From: Longibacter salinarum
GTDB taxonomy: Bacteria; Bacteroidota; Rhodothermia; Rhodothermales; Salinibacteraceae
Length of the DNA: 64,000 nucleotides
Reading direction: 5' to 3'
Assembly (NCBI RefSeq): GCF_002554795.1
Contig: NZ_PDEQ01000006.1
Span: 186,001-250,000 of the forward strand
Of this stretch, positions 38,173-47,194 are shown in pieces. A model generated the notes under the pieces. That model made no database searches. It was not told where the DNA came from and was given only the letters and a program-made list of their open reading frames with translations. A program made the position numbers and the translations under genes. Position 1 is the first letter of the stretch; the number at the start of each line of letters is the position of its first letter.

Positions 38173-38622
38173 ATGAGCACATCTCTGACCCGCATCGGCC
38201 GCATTGCGGTCCGCTTCCTCCTTGGTCTGGTTCTGCTCCTGTCCGGGATTGGGAAATTGCTCGATCCGACGGGCGCCGAATCTCTTGTCGGCGTGGTCAT
38301 GGGAGCGGACTCTGTGTTCGTCGACTACGCCACGCTCATCGTTTATCTCGTCACACTGAGTGAGCTCGTCCTCGTCGGTTGGCTGGCCTGGGGACGGCAC
38401 CTAATGGCTGCGTTTACAGCGACCTTCGTTCTGGTGGCGATCTTTACCTTCGTCGTTGGGTCCATCGTGATGAGCGATCAGGTGGTCGCCACCTGTGGTT
38501 GTTTCGGGGCGCTGGGACTCGATCTATCGGCTGAAGGGACCCTCGTGCGTAACCTGGTCCTTCTCGCCATTATCCTGACCGGCATCTTGCTGACCGATGC
38601 TTCGCAGAAAGCGGAGGCGTAA
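38173..38622 (+). CDS. MauE/DoxX-family membrane protein
   Basis: A 149-residue protein with four predicted transmembrane helices. The first reads LLGLVLLLSGIGKLLDP, a typical DoxX/MauE start. The third loop holds VATCGCFG, the Cys-x-Cys signature of MauE-like methylamine-utilisation proteins, which are thought to help disulfide handling. A thioredoxin-like protein (38764-39309) is convergent with it, which supports a redox role. It lies 69 bases after the adaptor gene and may be co-transcribed. Confidence 0.82.
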   Translation: MSTSLTRIGRIAVRFLLGLVLLLSGIGKLLDPTGAESLVGVVMGADSVFVDYATLIVYLVTLSELVLVGWLAWGRHLMAAFTATFVLVAIFTFVVGSIVMSDQVVATCGCFGALGLDLSAEGTLVRNLVLLAIILTGILLTDASQKAEA

Positions 38623-38666
38623 TGGAACGGACCGGTGGCGGGCCGTTCGCGCATCGAATGGCAAAA

Positions 38667-38757
38667 GGAAAACGCCCGCACCGCACGTTCTCTGACGAGA
38701 ATCAGAGAACGGGGTGGGGCGCTCTGTAAGCCGTACCCGGCGTTTTCCGGTTAAAGG
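38667..38757. terminator. Nested bidirectional terminator hairpin
   Basis: An inner perfect stem CGTTCTCTGA/TCAGAGAACG (38686-38695 and 38702-38711) is enclosed by CGCCCGCACC/GGTGGGGCG arms. An outer GGAAAACGCC/GGCGTTTTCC pair surrounds both. It sits between two convergent genes (stops at 38622 and 38764) and can serve both directions. Confidence 0.75.
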
Positions 38758-38763
38758 ATGTAC

Positions 38764-39309
38764 CTAGTTGGCGGACTCTACTGTTTCCGGTGATGAGACT
38801 GCGGCGTAGAGGCGGTTTACGTCGGCTTTTCCTTTGAAAGCGCGCACGTACCGGTGCGACTCGTCATATACGATCGTGTACGGCACGCCCTCCACGCCGT
38901 ATTTCTGGAAGAGGGATCCACCGAAATCGCGAAGCACGCGAATATTGTCGAACTGGTCCAGGTTGTACTCTTTCACGTAGGCCTGCAGGGCATTCCGCGC
39001 AAAGGTTGAGACCATCAGGATCGTTGCGTCCTGTGGAAGCTGCTTGTGTTGAACGATCTCTGCAGTTTCCTGCTGGCAGTAGGGGCATGTGGGGCTGAAG
39101 AACATCAGCACAACGGGTCGGTCCTTCGGGACGCTGGCAAATTCAAATGTGCCGCCGCCAGTGGTCTGCAGGATGCCGCTCGGGAATTGCTGCTGTTGCG
39201 TCTGAGCCTGTTTCTCCGCTTCGGACTCGGTTAGCATTCCATATCCGAAATAGCCGATCGCTCCAATCACGATCACGAGGAGGCCGAGGGCGAGGGTACG
39301 CTTAGACAT
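38764..39309 (-). CDS. Membrane-anchored thioredoxin-like (TlpA/redoxin) protein
   Basis: A 181-residue protein. An N-terminal membrane anchor (TLALGLLVIVIGAIGYFGYG) is followed by a thioredoxin fold with the active site TCPYCQQ, and a cis-Pro loop reading VEGVPYTIVYD. It would reduce or exchange disulfides in the periplasm. The frame extends to 39510, but the ATG at 39309 gives the expected anchor. It faces a MauE-like protein that could supply electrons across the membrane. Confidence 0.88.
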   Translation of the reverse strand: MSKRTLALGLLVIVIGAIGYFGYGMLTESEAEKQAQTQQQQFPSGILQTTGGGTFEFASVPKDRPVVLMFFSPTCPYCQQETAEIVQHKQLPQDATILMVSTFARNALQAYVKEYNLDQFDNIRVLRDFGGSLFQKYGVEGVPYTIVYDESHRYVRAFKGKADVNRLYAAVSSPETVESAN

Positions 39310-39701
39310 GTGGGAAGCGTGGGCAGTTGAAAGGCGAGAACATAGGGGCACCGGTACAGACGCCCGATGCATAAACATGGACGCGCGCCGGACCAGAAAG
39401 ATGCATTTCTTTCTGCGGTCACCGTTCGCGGAGGTGCTCAGTACCATGTGGGCACTTTGTTCGCGACCGGGACAGCCGGCAGAGAGCGGCCGGTGAGTGA
39501 ACGGTATCATCCATCAGAGTGATGGTCTGCTTGACGAAACGCAAGCGCCGATCCACTCCCCTTGGTGGAGGGAAAGGGATTCCGTCTTGCTTGACCGGAG
39601 TTGGATCGAAGTCCGTCGCATCGGGTACAGGAGCATGACGTAAATTGTATGCGTGATCAGCGAATGTTCGCCGTCTCCTACACCGGTTCCGAAATCTGTC
39701 G

Positions 39702-40556
39702 ATGCCTGAAGACACGTCTACTGAAGCGCAAGCGATTCCTGACTCCGACGTCCTTAGCGTTGAGCGCGATGGAGCGGTCGCAACGGTCTGGCTCGACCGG
39801 CCGGGTGCACTCAATGCGATGGGCCCGGACTTCTTCGCTGACATGCCGGCGTCTATGGCGGCACTTAGCGAGGATTCGTCGGTCCGGTGCATTGTCATTG
39901 CAGCGCGAGGATCGGCCTTTTCCGCCGGGCTCGACCTTAAGACGATGGGAATGGATGTGCTGCAGCCGGACGCTGATAAATCACCCGTGCAGAACCGACA
40001 GGAGCTTCTCGAGAAGGTTCGGTACATGCAGAAAGCGATGACCACGGTGGACGAATGCAGGAAACCGGTGATCGCAGCGATTCATGGTGCGTGCATCGGC
40101 GGAGGGGTCGATCTCGCGACGGCCTGCGATATCCGGCTTGCCGCATCCGACGCGACGTTCTCCGTCCGAGAAACGAGGCTGGCCATGGTCGCAGACCTCG
40201 GGACGCTTCAGCGCCTTCCCAGAATCGTCTCCGACGGGCACGTGGCTGAACTGGTATATACGGGAAAAGACGTCGACGCGGTGCGAGCAAAGGAAATCGG
40301 ACTGGTCAACCACGGGTACGATAGCGATGAATCCCTTCATCGTGCGGCCGGCGAAATGGCACAGGAGATCGCCTCGAATTCTCCGCTCGCGGTCCAGGGT
40401 GCGAAGTCCGTCCTTCGTGCCGGACGATCTCAGACGGTCGAGGAAGGCCTTGAACATGTCGCTCTCTGGAATAGCGCCTTTTTGCAGTCCGAAGATCTTG
40501 CGGAAGCAGTCTCGGCGTTCATGGACAAGCGTGCGCCGAACTTCTCCGGCAAATAG
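39702..40556 (+). CDS. Crotonase-family enzyme, delta(3,5)-delta(2,4)-dienoyl-CoA isomerase-like
   Basis: A 284-residue crotonase. ARGSAFSAGLDLKTMGMD and HGACIGGGVDLATACD supply the oxyanion hole. ETRLAMVADLGTLQRLPR closely matches the dienoyl-CoA isomerase ECH1, including a Glu and an Asp eight residues apart that correspond to the two ECH1 acidic catalytic residues. It would move double bonds in unsaturated acyl-CoA during beta-oxidation. It stands alone on the plus strand, divergent from the thioredoxin-like gene. Confidence 0.88.
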   Translation: MPEDTSTEAQAIPDSDVLSVERDGAVATVWLDRPGALNAMGPDFFADMPASMAALSEDSSVRCIVIAARGSAFSAGLDLKTMGMDVLQPDADKSPVQNRQELLEKVRYMQKAMTTVDECRKPVIAAIHGACIGGGVDLATACDIRLAASDATFSVRETRLAMVADLGTLQRLPRIVSDGHVAELVYTGKDVDAVRAKEIGLVNHGYDSDESLHRAAGEMAQEIASNSPLAVQGAKSVLRAGRSQTVEEGLEHVALWNSAFLQSEDLAEAVSAFMDKRAPNFSGK

Positions 40557-40786
40557 GGAAGAAGCACCTGAATAACGTCTGCTCCTTTGATGAGCCTTGC
40601 TGCGCATGGAGAAGCCGTCAAGACCCATTGAGGCGTTACCGAAACGTCAACGCGTTGATTGCGCTTTCTAAGCGTAGCCCCTACCGTGAGGTTGAGCGCA
40701 TCTCGATCTAGTGTGCGCGGCTCTGGATCCCGATCACGGCGCTATATTCCACAGACTACCAGCATCGCTCCGGTTTTCCACTCTGT

Positions 40787-42310
40787 ATGAGTCTCGATCC
40801 CTTGCTCTTGGCGGGTCTTGCCCTGCTCGTCTTGCTCGCCGTCCTTGCCATTCGCACGGCAATGTTCCGGACCCGTCAGGTCGCGGTCCGCGGAATTGAC
40901 GCTCCTGACCTGGACCCTGAGGCACCTCGGAGGCTCGCGCGGGCACTTCAGTTTAAGACCATCACGCAGCGGGATCCGTCTGAGATCGACGCCGATGCGT
41001 ATCGTGCCTACCGGGAGTACCTGGAGGAGGCCTTTCCGAAGGTTCATGACGCCATGGACCGGACGGAAATCAATGAGCACAGCATCCTCTATCGCTGGGA
41101 GGGAACCGATTCCGACTCGGGGTCGGTCGTTCTTGCAGCACACTATGATGTCGTACCGGTCGATGCGCCTGACCAGTGGGACCACGGTCCGTTCGACGGG
41201 GTGATTGAAGACGACTTCGTCTACGGTCGCGGTGCCCTCGACGACAAGGCATCAGCGATCGCGCTCTTCGAGTCGATGGAAATGCTCATCGCCGCGGGTT
41301 ACTCGCCGCGCCGTACCGTGTACCTTGCAATCGGTCACGATGAGGAGGTCGGCGGGGAAGATGGTGCCGCTGCGATCGCAGATTATCTTGAGCAACACGG
41401 GGTGTCGCCCTCGGTTGTTATTGACGAAGGGGGAGCAATCACGGTGGGCGCCGTTCCGGATGTGTCTGAGCCGGTCGCACTCGTTGGGGTCGCGGAGAAA
41501 GGCTACCTCAGCGTAGAAATTCGTGCCGACGGCATGGGCGGTCACTCGTCCATCCCACCGGAGCAAACGAGCATCGATGTTGTCACCACGGCGGTCCAGC
41601 GTCTTCGGGACAACCCGCTGCGGGCGAGCCTGTCGGGCGTCACCGGCGAAACGCTCCAGTTTATCGCTCCCGAGATGGGACCGGCCGGCAAAACGGCATT
41701 TGCGAACCTGTGGCTGCTGCGCGGCCTCATCACGTGGGCTCTGACGAAGGATCCCACGACGGATGCTGCCATCCGCACGACGACGGCGCCGACCATTCTC
41801 GATGCCGGAGTCAAGGACAACGTCGTCCCGAGCACCGCCCGTGCCGTTGTCAACTTCAGAATCCGGCCGAGCGAGAGCGTGAAAGATGTCATGGATCACG
41901 TTCGCTCCCAACTGTCCGACCTGCCGATCACGTTGCATCCTCAACAGCAGGGCGAGCCGACGCGCGTTTCTCCGATGAACGATGAGTGGTTCGATCTCGT
42001 CCAGCGCACCATCCGAGAGGTCGCCGACGGTGTTGTTGTTGCCCCGTTCCTGGTGCCGGGGACGACGGATAGTCGCCACTACGCATCGATCTCGGAGCAT
42101 GTGTACCGCTTCGCACCGTTCCGCCTGACGGAGGATGATAAGCACCGCATTCACGGGATCAACGAGCGTATTTCTATCTCTTGCTACCGGACGATGATCG
42201 CCTATTACATGCAGATCGTCCGCAATGCCGACGCGCTCGGCGATGCCCCTGGATCGGACGGAGCCGCGTCTGAGGCACCGGAAGTGACTGCTCACGAACG
42301 GTCGGCCTGA
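40787..42310 (+). CDS. M20-family metallopeptidase (carboxypeptidase S/PM20D1-like)
   Basis: A 507-residue protein with an N-terminal membrane anchor (LLAGLALLVLLAVLAIRTA). The di-zinc ligands are visible: AAHYDVVP (His about 119), GRGALDDK (Asp near 151), GHDEEVGG (catalytic and ligand Glu near 185-187), IDEGG (near 209) and TTDSRHY (His near 430). The lid dimerisation domain starts with MGGHSSIPP. Related PM20D1 enzymes condense or hydrolyse N-acyl amino acids and yeast CPS1 releases amino acids from peptides; which applies here is not known. Confidence 0.9.
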   Translation: MSLDPLLLAGLALLVLLAVLAIRTAMFRTRQVAVRGIDAPDLDPEAPRRLARALQFKTITQRDPSEIDADAYRAYREYLEEAFPKVHDAMDRTEINEHSILYRWEGTDSDSGSVVLAAHYDVVPVDAPDQWDHGPFDGVIEDDFVYGRGALDDKASAIALFESMEMLIAAGYSPRRTVYLAIGHDEEVGGEDGAAAIADYLEQHGVSPSVVIDEGGAITVGAVPDVSEPVALVGVAEKGYLSVEIRADGMGGHSSIPPEQTSIDVVTTAVQRLRDNPLRASLSGVTGETLQFIAPEMGPAGKTAFANLWLLRGLITWALTKDPTTDAAIRTTTAPTILDAGVKDNVVPSTARAVVNFRIRPSESVKDVMDHVRSQLSDLPITLHPQQQGEPTRVSPMNDEWFDLVQRTIREVADGVVVAPFLVPGTTDSRHYASISEHVYRFAPFRLTEDDKHRIHGINERISISCYRTMIAYYMQIVRNADALGDAPGSDGAASEAPEVTAHERSA

Positions 42311-42599
42311 CCAGTCGGATCAACGGCCGGACATACGGTTCTGGCATAAGGGCTGCGCACGGATTTCTGTGGGTCTGCGACGTGACGCAGATGCATCGGC
42401 GCCCGACAACGAGGAATACCATTCCCGTTGCATGGATCGGTTCTGGCACAGATAAGGGCACCGTGAAGGATTTGCGAAGTCGGTGTCCGCGCCGTATGAT
42501 GGACGTGTTGCTGCCGGTGCGGCCGTTGAGAGCTTCTAGCGTTTGAGAGAAGCCGCTGCCGGTGTTCGTCCTCCCGTCCGCGAGCCAATTGATCCGTCC

Positions 42600-44177
42600 A
42601 TGCCTTACACCAGCCCGTACGCTGACGTCGAAATTCCGAATGTATCGCTGCCGGAGTATGTCATGTCCGGATTCGAAGACCGTCGGCAACAGCCGGCGTT
42701 GATCGATGGACCCAGCGGTCGCACGATCAGCTTCGGTGAACTCGGAGGTGCGATCAAAGCCTTCGCAGCGGGTCTCGCCGAACGCGACTTCGGACGGGGC
42801 GATGTGTTTGCCATTTACATGCCCAATGTGCCGGAATACGCGATTGCGTTTTTCGGCATTTTGCGTGCGGGGGGCGTCGTCACGACGTTGAATCCGCTCT
42901 ACACGGCGAACGAGGCGCAGCATCAGCTCGAGGATGCCGGCGCTCGTTTCCTTCTGACGGTCCCGCCCTTCCTCGACAAAGCGAAGGAGGCTGCCGACGC
43001 ATCCGGGATAGAGGAGGTCTTTGTGCTTGGCGAGGCCGAGGGGGCGACGCCGTTCTCCAGCCTCATGCGACAGGATTCGCCAGCGCCGGAGCTTGATATT
43101 GACCCTTCAGATGATGTCGCCGCCCTGCCGTACTCGAGCGGCACGACGGGTCTACCGAAGGGCGTGATGCTGACCCACCGGAACCTCGTGGCAAATGTGT
43201 GCCAGTGCGTTCCGATCGAGGGAATCCAGCCTGAGGAGCGGACGGTGGGCATACTTCCGTTCTACCACATTTACGGGATGACCGTCATCCTCAGCATGGC
43301 GCTCCGTCAAGGGGCGACGGTGATTACCATGCCGAAGTTCGAGATGGAGCCGTTCTGTGGCCTCGTCCAGGAGCACAAGATCAAGAGCGCGTACCTGGTC
43401 CCGCCGATCATCCTCGGACTCGCGAAGCAGCCGGTGATTGACAACTACGATCTCTCGAGTCTGGACTACATTACAAGCGGGGCCGCGCCGCTCCCTGTTT
43501 CGGTGGCTGAAAACTGTGCAGAACGCATCGGCTGTATGGTGAAGCAGGGCTACGGAATGACCGAGACGAGTCCCGTGACCCACCTGGTGCCGCGCGATGC
43601 GACGGATACGCCGATCGATTCCGTCGGCCACGTCGTGCCGAATACCGAATTTCGCGTCGTGGACGTGGCGGGCGAGAGCGATGTGGATCCGGGCGAGAAA
43701 GGAGAACTCTGGATCCGTGGACCGCAGGTCATGAAAGGCTATCACAACAATAAGGCGGCGACCGACGATACGATTGATCGAGATGGCTGGCTTCACACCG
43801 GAGATGTGGCGGTCGTCGACGAGGACGAATACGTGTACATCGTCGATCGCGTCAAGGAGCTCATCAAATACAAGGGATATCAGGTCGCTCCGGCAGAGCT
43901 TGAGGAGGTGCTTCAGTCGCACGACGACGTGGCCGATGCGGCCGTGATCCCGAGTCCAGACGAAGAAGCGGGCGAGGTCCCAAAGGCATTCATCGTGCGC
44001 AAGCAGCACGCCCGAGACCTGACCGCGGAGGACATCATGACATTCGTGGCATCCCAGGTTGCGCCGTACAAGAAGGTCCGCCTCGTCGAGTTCGTTGATG
44101 AGATTCCGAAAACAGCTTCCGGTAAAATCCTACGTCGTGATCTCGTGAAGCAGGAGCGCGAGCGAGCCAATGCGTAG
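42600..44177 (+). CDS. AMP-forming acyl-CoA synthetase, 4-coumarate-CoA ligase-like
   Basis: A 525-residue ANL-superfamily ligase. YSSGTTGLPKGVM (about 178-190) is the phosphate loop, YGMTETSP (about 318-325) the adenine-binding motif, GWLHTGDVAVVDEDEY the hinge region with catalytic Asp, and KTASGKILRR holds the catalytic C-terminal Lys. It would activate an aryl or fatty acid to its CoA thioester via an acyl-AMP. The frame extends to 42543, but the ATG at 42600 is more likely. The acid it prefers cannot be read from sequence. A gap of 173 bases leads to an SCP2 gene. Confidence 0.92.
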   Translation: MPYTSPYADVEIPNVSLPEYVMSGFEDRRQQPALIDGPSGRTISFGELGGAIKAFAAGLAERDFGRGDVFAIYMPNVPEYAIAFFGILRAGGVVTTLNPLYTANEAQHQLEDAGARFLLTVPPFLDKAKEAADASGIEEVFVLGEAEGATPFSSLMRQDSPAPELDIDPSDDVAALPYSSGTTGLPKGVMLTHRNLVANVCQCVPIEGIQPEERTVGILPFYHIYGMTVILSMALRQGATVITMPKFEMEPFCGLVQEHKIKSAYLVPPIILGLAKQPVIDNYDLSSLDYITSGAAPLPVSVAENCAERIGCMVKQGYGMTETSPVTHLVPRDATDTPIDSVGHVVPNTEFRVVDVAGESDVDPGEKGELWIRGPQVMKGYHNNKAATDDTIDRDGWLHTGDVAVVDEDEYVYIVDRVKELIKYKGYQVAPAELEEVLQSHDDVADAAVIPSPDEEAGEVPKAFIVRKQHARDLTAEDIMTFVASQVAPYKKVRLVEFVDEIPKTASGKILRRDLVKQERERANA

Positions 44178-44350
44178 CGCGACGAGCGAGAGAAAGCGGT
44201 GCGAGTGTGGTCCCACAAAGTTGTTATGATTCCTCGACGGGGAAACCTGCGATTGTAGGGACGATTGCCGAAATACCCTGTCCGCTTTTTTGTGCGTGAG
44301 GGTGGACGCTTCTCTCGATCCCTACATGACGGCAAAAACCGCTGAACACG

Positions 44351-44680
44351 ATGCCTGCTTTTTCGACTGTGCCCGAATTGCTTGAGCTGTACCCGAACGC
44401 CTTTAATCCGGAGGCGGCAAAGGGAATGGATGGCGTCGTGCAACTTGACATTTCTGGAGAGAAGGGAGGGACCTACTATCTCGAGATTGCGGATCAATCG
44501 CTAGACATTGAGGAAGGCAGACACGCCGACCCGGAAGTCACGATTAAGACGACGGCCCAGCACTGGCTGGACATTCACCGTGGAGAGGCCAACCCGATGT
44601 CATTGATGATGCAGGGCGAGATGTCGGTTTCCGGCTCCATGGCGATGGCGACCAAATTCCAGAACTTGTTTGACGTGTAA
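44351..44680 (+). CDS. SCP2 sterol-binding domain protein
   Basis: A 109-residue single-domain SCP2 protein. The core reads VQLDISGEKGGTYYLEIAD, then DPEVTIKTTAQHWLDIHRGE and SGSMAMATKFQNLFDV at the C-terminus, which closely matches the family. It likely carries or presents hydrophobic acyl-CoA or lipid ligands in the cytoplasm. It follows an acyl-CoA ligase on the same strand and is convergent with an SDR (gap 22 bases). Confidence 0.9.
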   Translation: MPAFSTVPELLELYPNAFNPEAAKGMDGVVQLDISGEKGGTYYLEIADQSLDIEEGRHADPEVTIKTTAQHWLDIHRGEANPMSLMMQGEMSVSGSMAMATKFQNLFDV

Positions 44681-44702
44681 TGGCGGTCCCGTTTGCCTCA
44701 GA

Positions 44703-45545
44703 TCACCTTTCGGATCGATTGGCGAAATTTCTGGCCTCCTCTTCGCGCCCGGGAAGGCTTCGTACGTAACTACCCGGAAAGAGGCGTTTCCAGTACCAGA
44801 TCATGCGAGACATCCACGTCGGATAGATGACGTGGATCGTCTCTTTGGCAGCTTTCTCCAGAGCATGCTCCGCGACGTCTGCAGCTGAGAGGTCGGATTT
44901 GGCCATCAGCGCCTGCGTCATCGACCGGGCGGAGTCGGGGCCGACAAGGTCTCGATCGATGTTTGTTTGGAAGAAGGATGGCATCACGACCGAGACGTGA
45001 ATTCCGTCGTCCTTTAGTTCGCCGTACAATGTTTCGGACAGGGAGCGGACGCCGGCTTTGGTCACGTTGTACATTGACATCCGCGGCGCTGAGGCCACAG
45101 CGGCAATGCTTGCTATGTTCATCAGGTGTCCGCCGCCGCGCTGGAGATGAGGAACGAAGGCCTTGCACCCGTTCACCACGCCGAGGAGATTGACGTCAAT
45201 GACCGAGCGCCACTGATCAATTGTCGAATCCATGAACGGGCCCCCAGCACCGAGGCCTGCGTTGTTAATCACGAGATCGATCCCGCCAGTCGCCTCTACG
45301 AAATCATTTGCTGCGGCCTCGAATGCAGTCGCATCCGTCACGTCAAGCTCAACCGAATGAGTGGCCGCACCGAGGTTCTGCATCTCTCGGGCCGCTTCCG
45401 CCAGACCGTCGGCGTCGATGTCTGCGAGTCCGATCGTCCAGCCGTCGCGCGCCAAGTGGCGGCAAAACGCTCGGCCGAGACCGGACGCGGCGCCCGTGAT
45501 GAATGCGCGGTGTGAGGTGAGGCGACTTGTCAGGGCAAGAGGCAT
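44703..45545 (-). CDS. Short-chain dehydrogenase/reductase
   Basis: A 280-residue classical SDR. FITGAASGLGRAF provides the NAD(P) glycine motif, ADIDAD the acidic strand end typical of NAD preference, LVINNAGLG the NNAG motif and MYNVTKAGVRSLSE the Tyr and Lys. The long C-terminal region after the core (HVIYPTWMSRMIWYWKRLFP) is hydrophobic and may contact the membrane. The frame extends to 45626, but the ATG at 45545 is preferred. Substrate unknown; acyl or steroid-like alcohols are plausible. Confidence 0.9.
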   Translation of the reverse strand: MPLALTSRLTSHRAFITGAASGLGRAFCRHLARDGWTIGLADIDADGLAEAAREMQNLGAATHSVELDVTDATAFEAAANDFVEATGGIDLVINNAGLGAGGPFMDSTIDQWRSVIDVNLLGVVNGCKAFVPHLQRGGGHLMNIASIAAVASAPRMSMYNVTKAGVRSLSETLYGELKDDGIHVSVVMPSFFQTNIDRDLVGPDSARSMTQALMAKSDLSAADVAEHALEKAAKETIHVIYPTWMSRMIWYWKRLFPGSYVRSLPGREEEARNFANRSER

Positions 45546-45790
45546 GCGCAGGATCCCAGGTTCGTTGTAGAGTCGAGGATGATGCCAAGACAATGATAAG
45601 GCATAAATTACACGATCACACGCCATCCCGTCGGATGTCTATTCCCACGCCTCCAGCGATCACAGTCTGAACGACCCCACGATGCTGAGGCGAAATGACA
45701 CCGATCCGGAGCCTGACGTTCGAACAAGCGTAAGCGCGGACCCGACGTCATCGGCTCCTTTATCAGACTCTCGTCCAACTTACAGCGTCC

Positions 45791-46855
45791 ATGTCTCTAC
45801 TCATCTACGGAGCGTACGGTTACACCGGCCAACTCGTCACGGAGCAGGCCGTCGAAAGGGGGCTGACCCCGATTGTAGCTGGCCGGAACGCACAGAAGGT
45901 CCATCGGATCTCTACGCAATACGATCTGCCGGCACGGGTATTCAGCCTCGACATGCCGCGAGAGATTCGGCGGGGGCTGGAAGACGTTGATGTGGTTCTC
46001 CATTGCGCGGGACCCTTCATGCACACGTCGGCCCCCATGCTGCAAGCGTGTCTCGATACGGGAACGCATTATCTCGACATCACGGGGGAGATCGAGGTGT
46101 TCGAGGCGGCCGCGAAGCGGGACGCGGAAGCGAAGGAGGCGGGCATTATGGTATGCCCGGGCGTCGGATTCGATGTTGTGCCGACGGACTGCACGGCGAA
46201 ATATCTTTCCGAGCAACTGCCCGATGCCACCACGCTCGAGATCGCGTTCATGGGACTGGGCCGTGTGTCGCGTGGCACGGCCCTGACGGCCGTTTCGAAT
46301 CTCGGCGAGGGCGGGATGGTGCGCCGCAACGGGCGGATCGTCACGGTCCCACCAGCCTGGACGACGCGCGAGGTCGACTTCGGCCGGGGACCAAAAACAG
46401 TGGTCTCGATCCCGTGGGGCGATGTGTCGACCGCGTACCATTCGACCGGCATACCCAATGTGACGGCCTACACGTATTTGCCGAACAATGCGATTACGCT
46501 ACTCCGGCTAAGCCGCTACATTTCGTGGTTGCTGAAGTGGGAGCCGGTCAAGCGCGTGCTCGAGGCTCTCGTCCGCATGCAGCCGGCCGGACCGGACGAA
46601 GACGAGCGAGAGCAGGGAGTCACGCTGGTCTGGGGGCGCGCTACGAATGATGCAGGGGACGAGGTCACTGCCCGACTGAAAGGGCCGGAAGGGTATACCT
46701 TTACGGCACAAACGTCGGTCGCAGCAGCACAGCACGTTCTGGACGGAGGTGCAACGCCAGGTTTCCAGACTCCGTCGACGGCCTTCGGCTCGCACTTTGT
46801 TCGCCACTTCGAGGGCGTCGAAGTGTTGGATGAGTCGGGGAAGGTTGAGGGTTGA
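45791..46855 (+). CDS. Saccharopine-dehydrogenase-like NAD(P)-binding protein (trans-acting enoyl reductase type)
   Basis: A 354-residue protein starting MSLLIYGAYGYTGQLVTEQA, the Rossmann motif GxxGxxG of saccharopine-dehydrogenase-like reductases. CAGPFMHTSAPMLQACLDTG and YLDITGEIEVFE are the conserved follow-on segments. Members include the mycobacterial trans-acting enoyl reductase used in lipid synthesis and SCCPDH in eukaryotes. A role in reducing an acyl or lipid intermediate is likely. Divergent from the SDR at 44703; the 245-base spacer may hold a shared promoter. Confidence 0.85.
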   Translation: MSLLIYGAYGYTGQLVTEQAVERGLTPIVAGRNAQKVHRISTQYDLPARVFSLDMPREIRRGLEDVDVVLHCAGPFMHTSAPMLQACLDTGTHYLDITGEIEVFEAAAKRDAEAKEAGIMVCPGVGFDVVPTDCTAKYLSEQLPDATTLEIAFMGLGRVSRGTALTAVSNLGEGGMVRRNGRIVTVPPAWTTREVDFGRGPKTVVSIPWGDVSTAYHSTGIPNVTAYTYLPNNAITLLRLSRYISWLLKWEPVKRVLEALVRMQPAGPDEDEREQGVTLVWGRATNDAGDEVTARLKGPEGYTFTAQTSVAAAQHVLDGGATPGFQTPSTAFGSHFVRHFEGVEVLDESGKVEG

Positions 46856-47194
46856 GGATTATGGATTGAGGATTTCGGAGGGCGGATTACGCGAGGGGCG
46901 AAGAGGTGGGCACCACCGCCACGTGCCAATGACCCCTGCCGAATCATACGCGCCGTCTCCGACCATCGAATGCACTATCCACCACGCACAATCCACGGAA
47001 TTCCACAGTCACGAAAAAGTTAGGTATCGACAGCGAGAATCGGTCGACATCCAGGTCTCGGGCTCGTATTCTTTGGCCCGAAGTGGGCCGTAGAAAAGTC
47101 GGCGCTGAAGCAGGAGAAATTTGAGAGGGCGGAGTAGACCCGGACTCGGGTTCTTGCACATAAATCGATAAACCAATCGCTGTCTTTTGCCGCT
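46856..47194. other. Intergenic region with a short direct-repeat tract
   Basis: 339 bases without a credible gene. The first 30 bases contain a tandem low-complexity tract of GGTTGAGG/GGATTGAGGATT units (46848-46874). A matching 12-base word occurs in reverse orientation at 59665-59676. The rest is featureless as far as can be judged. Confidence 0.55.

Noticed and set aside
41252-42295. 347-codon minus-strand frame opposite the M20 peptidase
   Set aside because: Antisense of an intact peptidase with visible metal ligands; composition is typical of a shadow.
44240-44330. Possible terminator hairpin GTCC...GGAC with a T run before the SCP2 gene
   Set aside because: The stem is only four base pairs and the T run lies in the loop, so it is not a convincing terminator.
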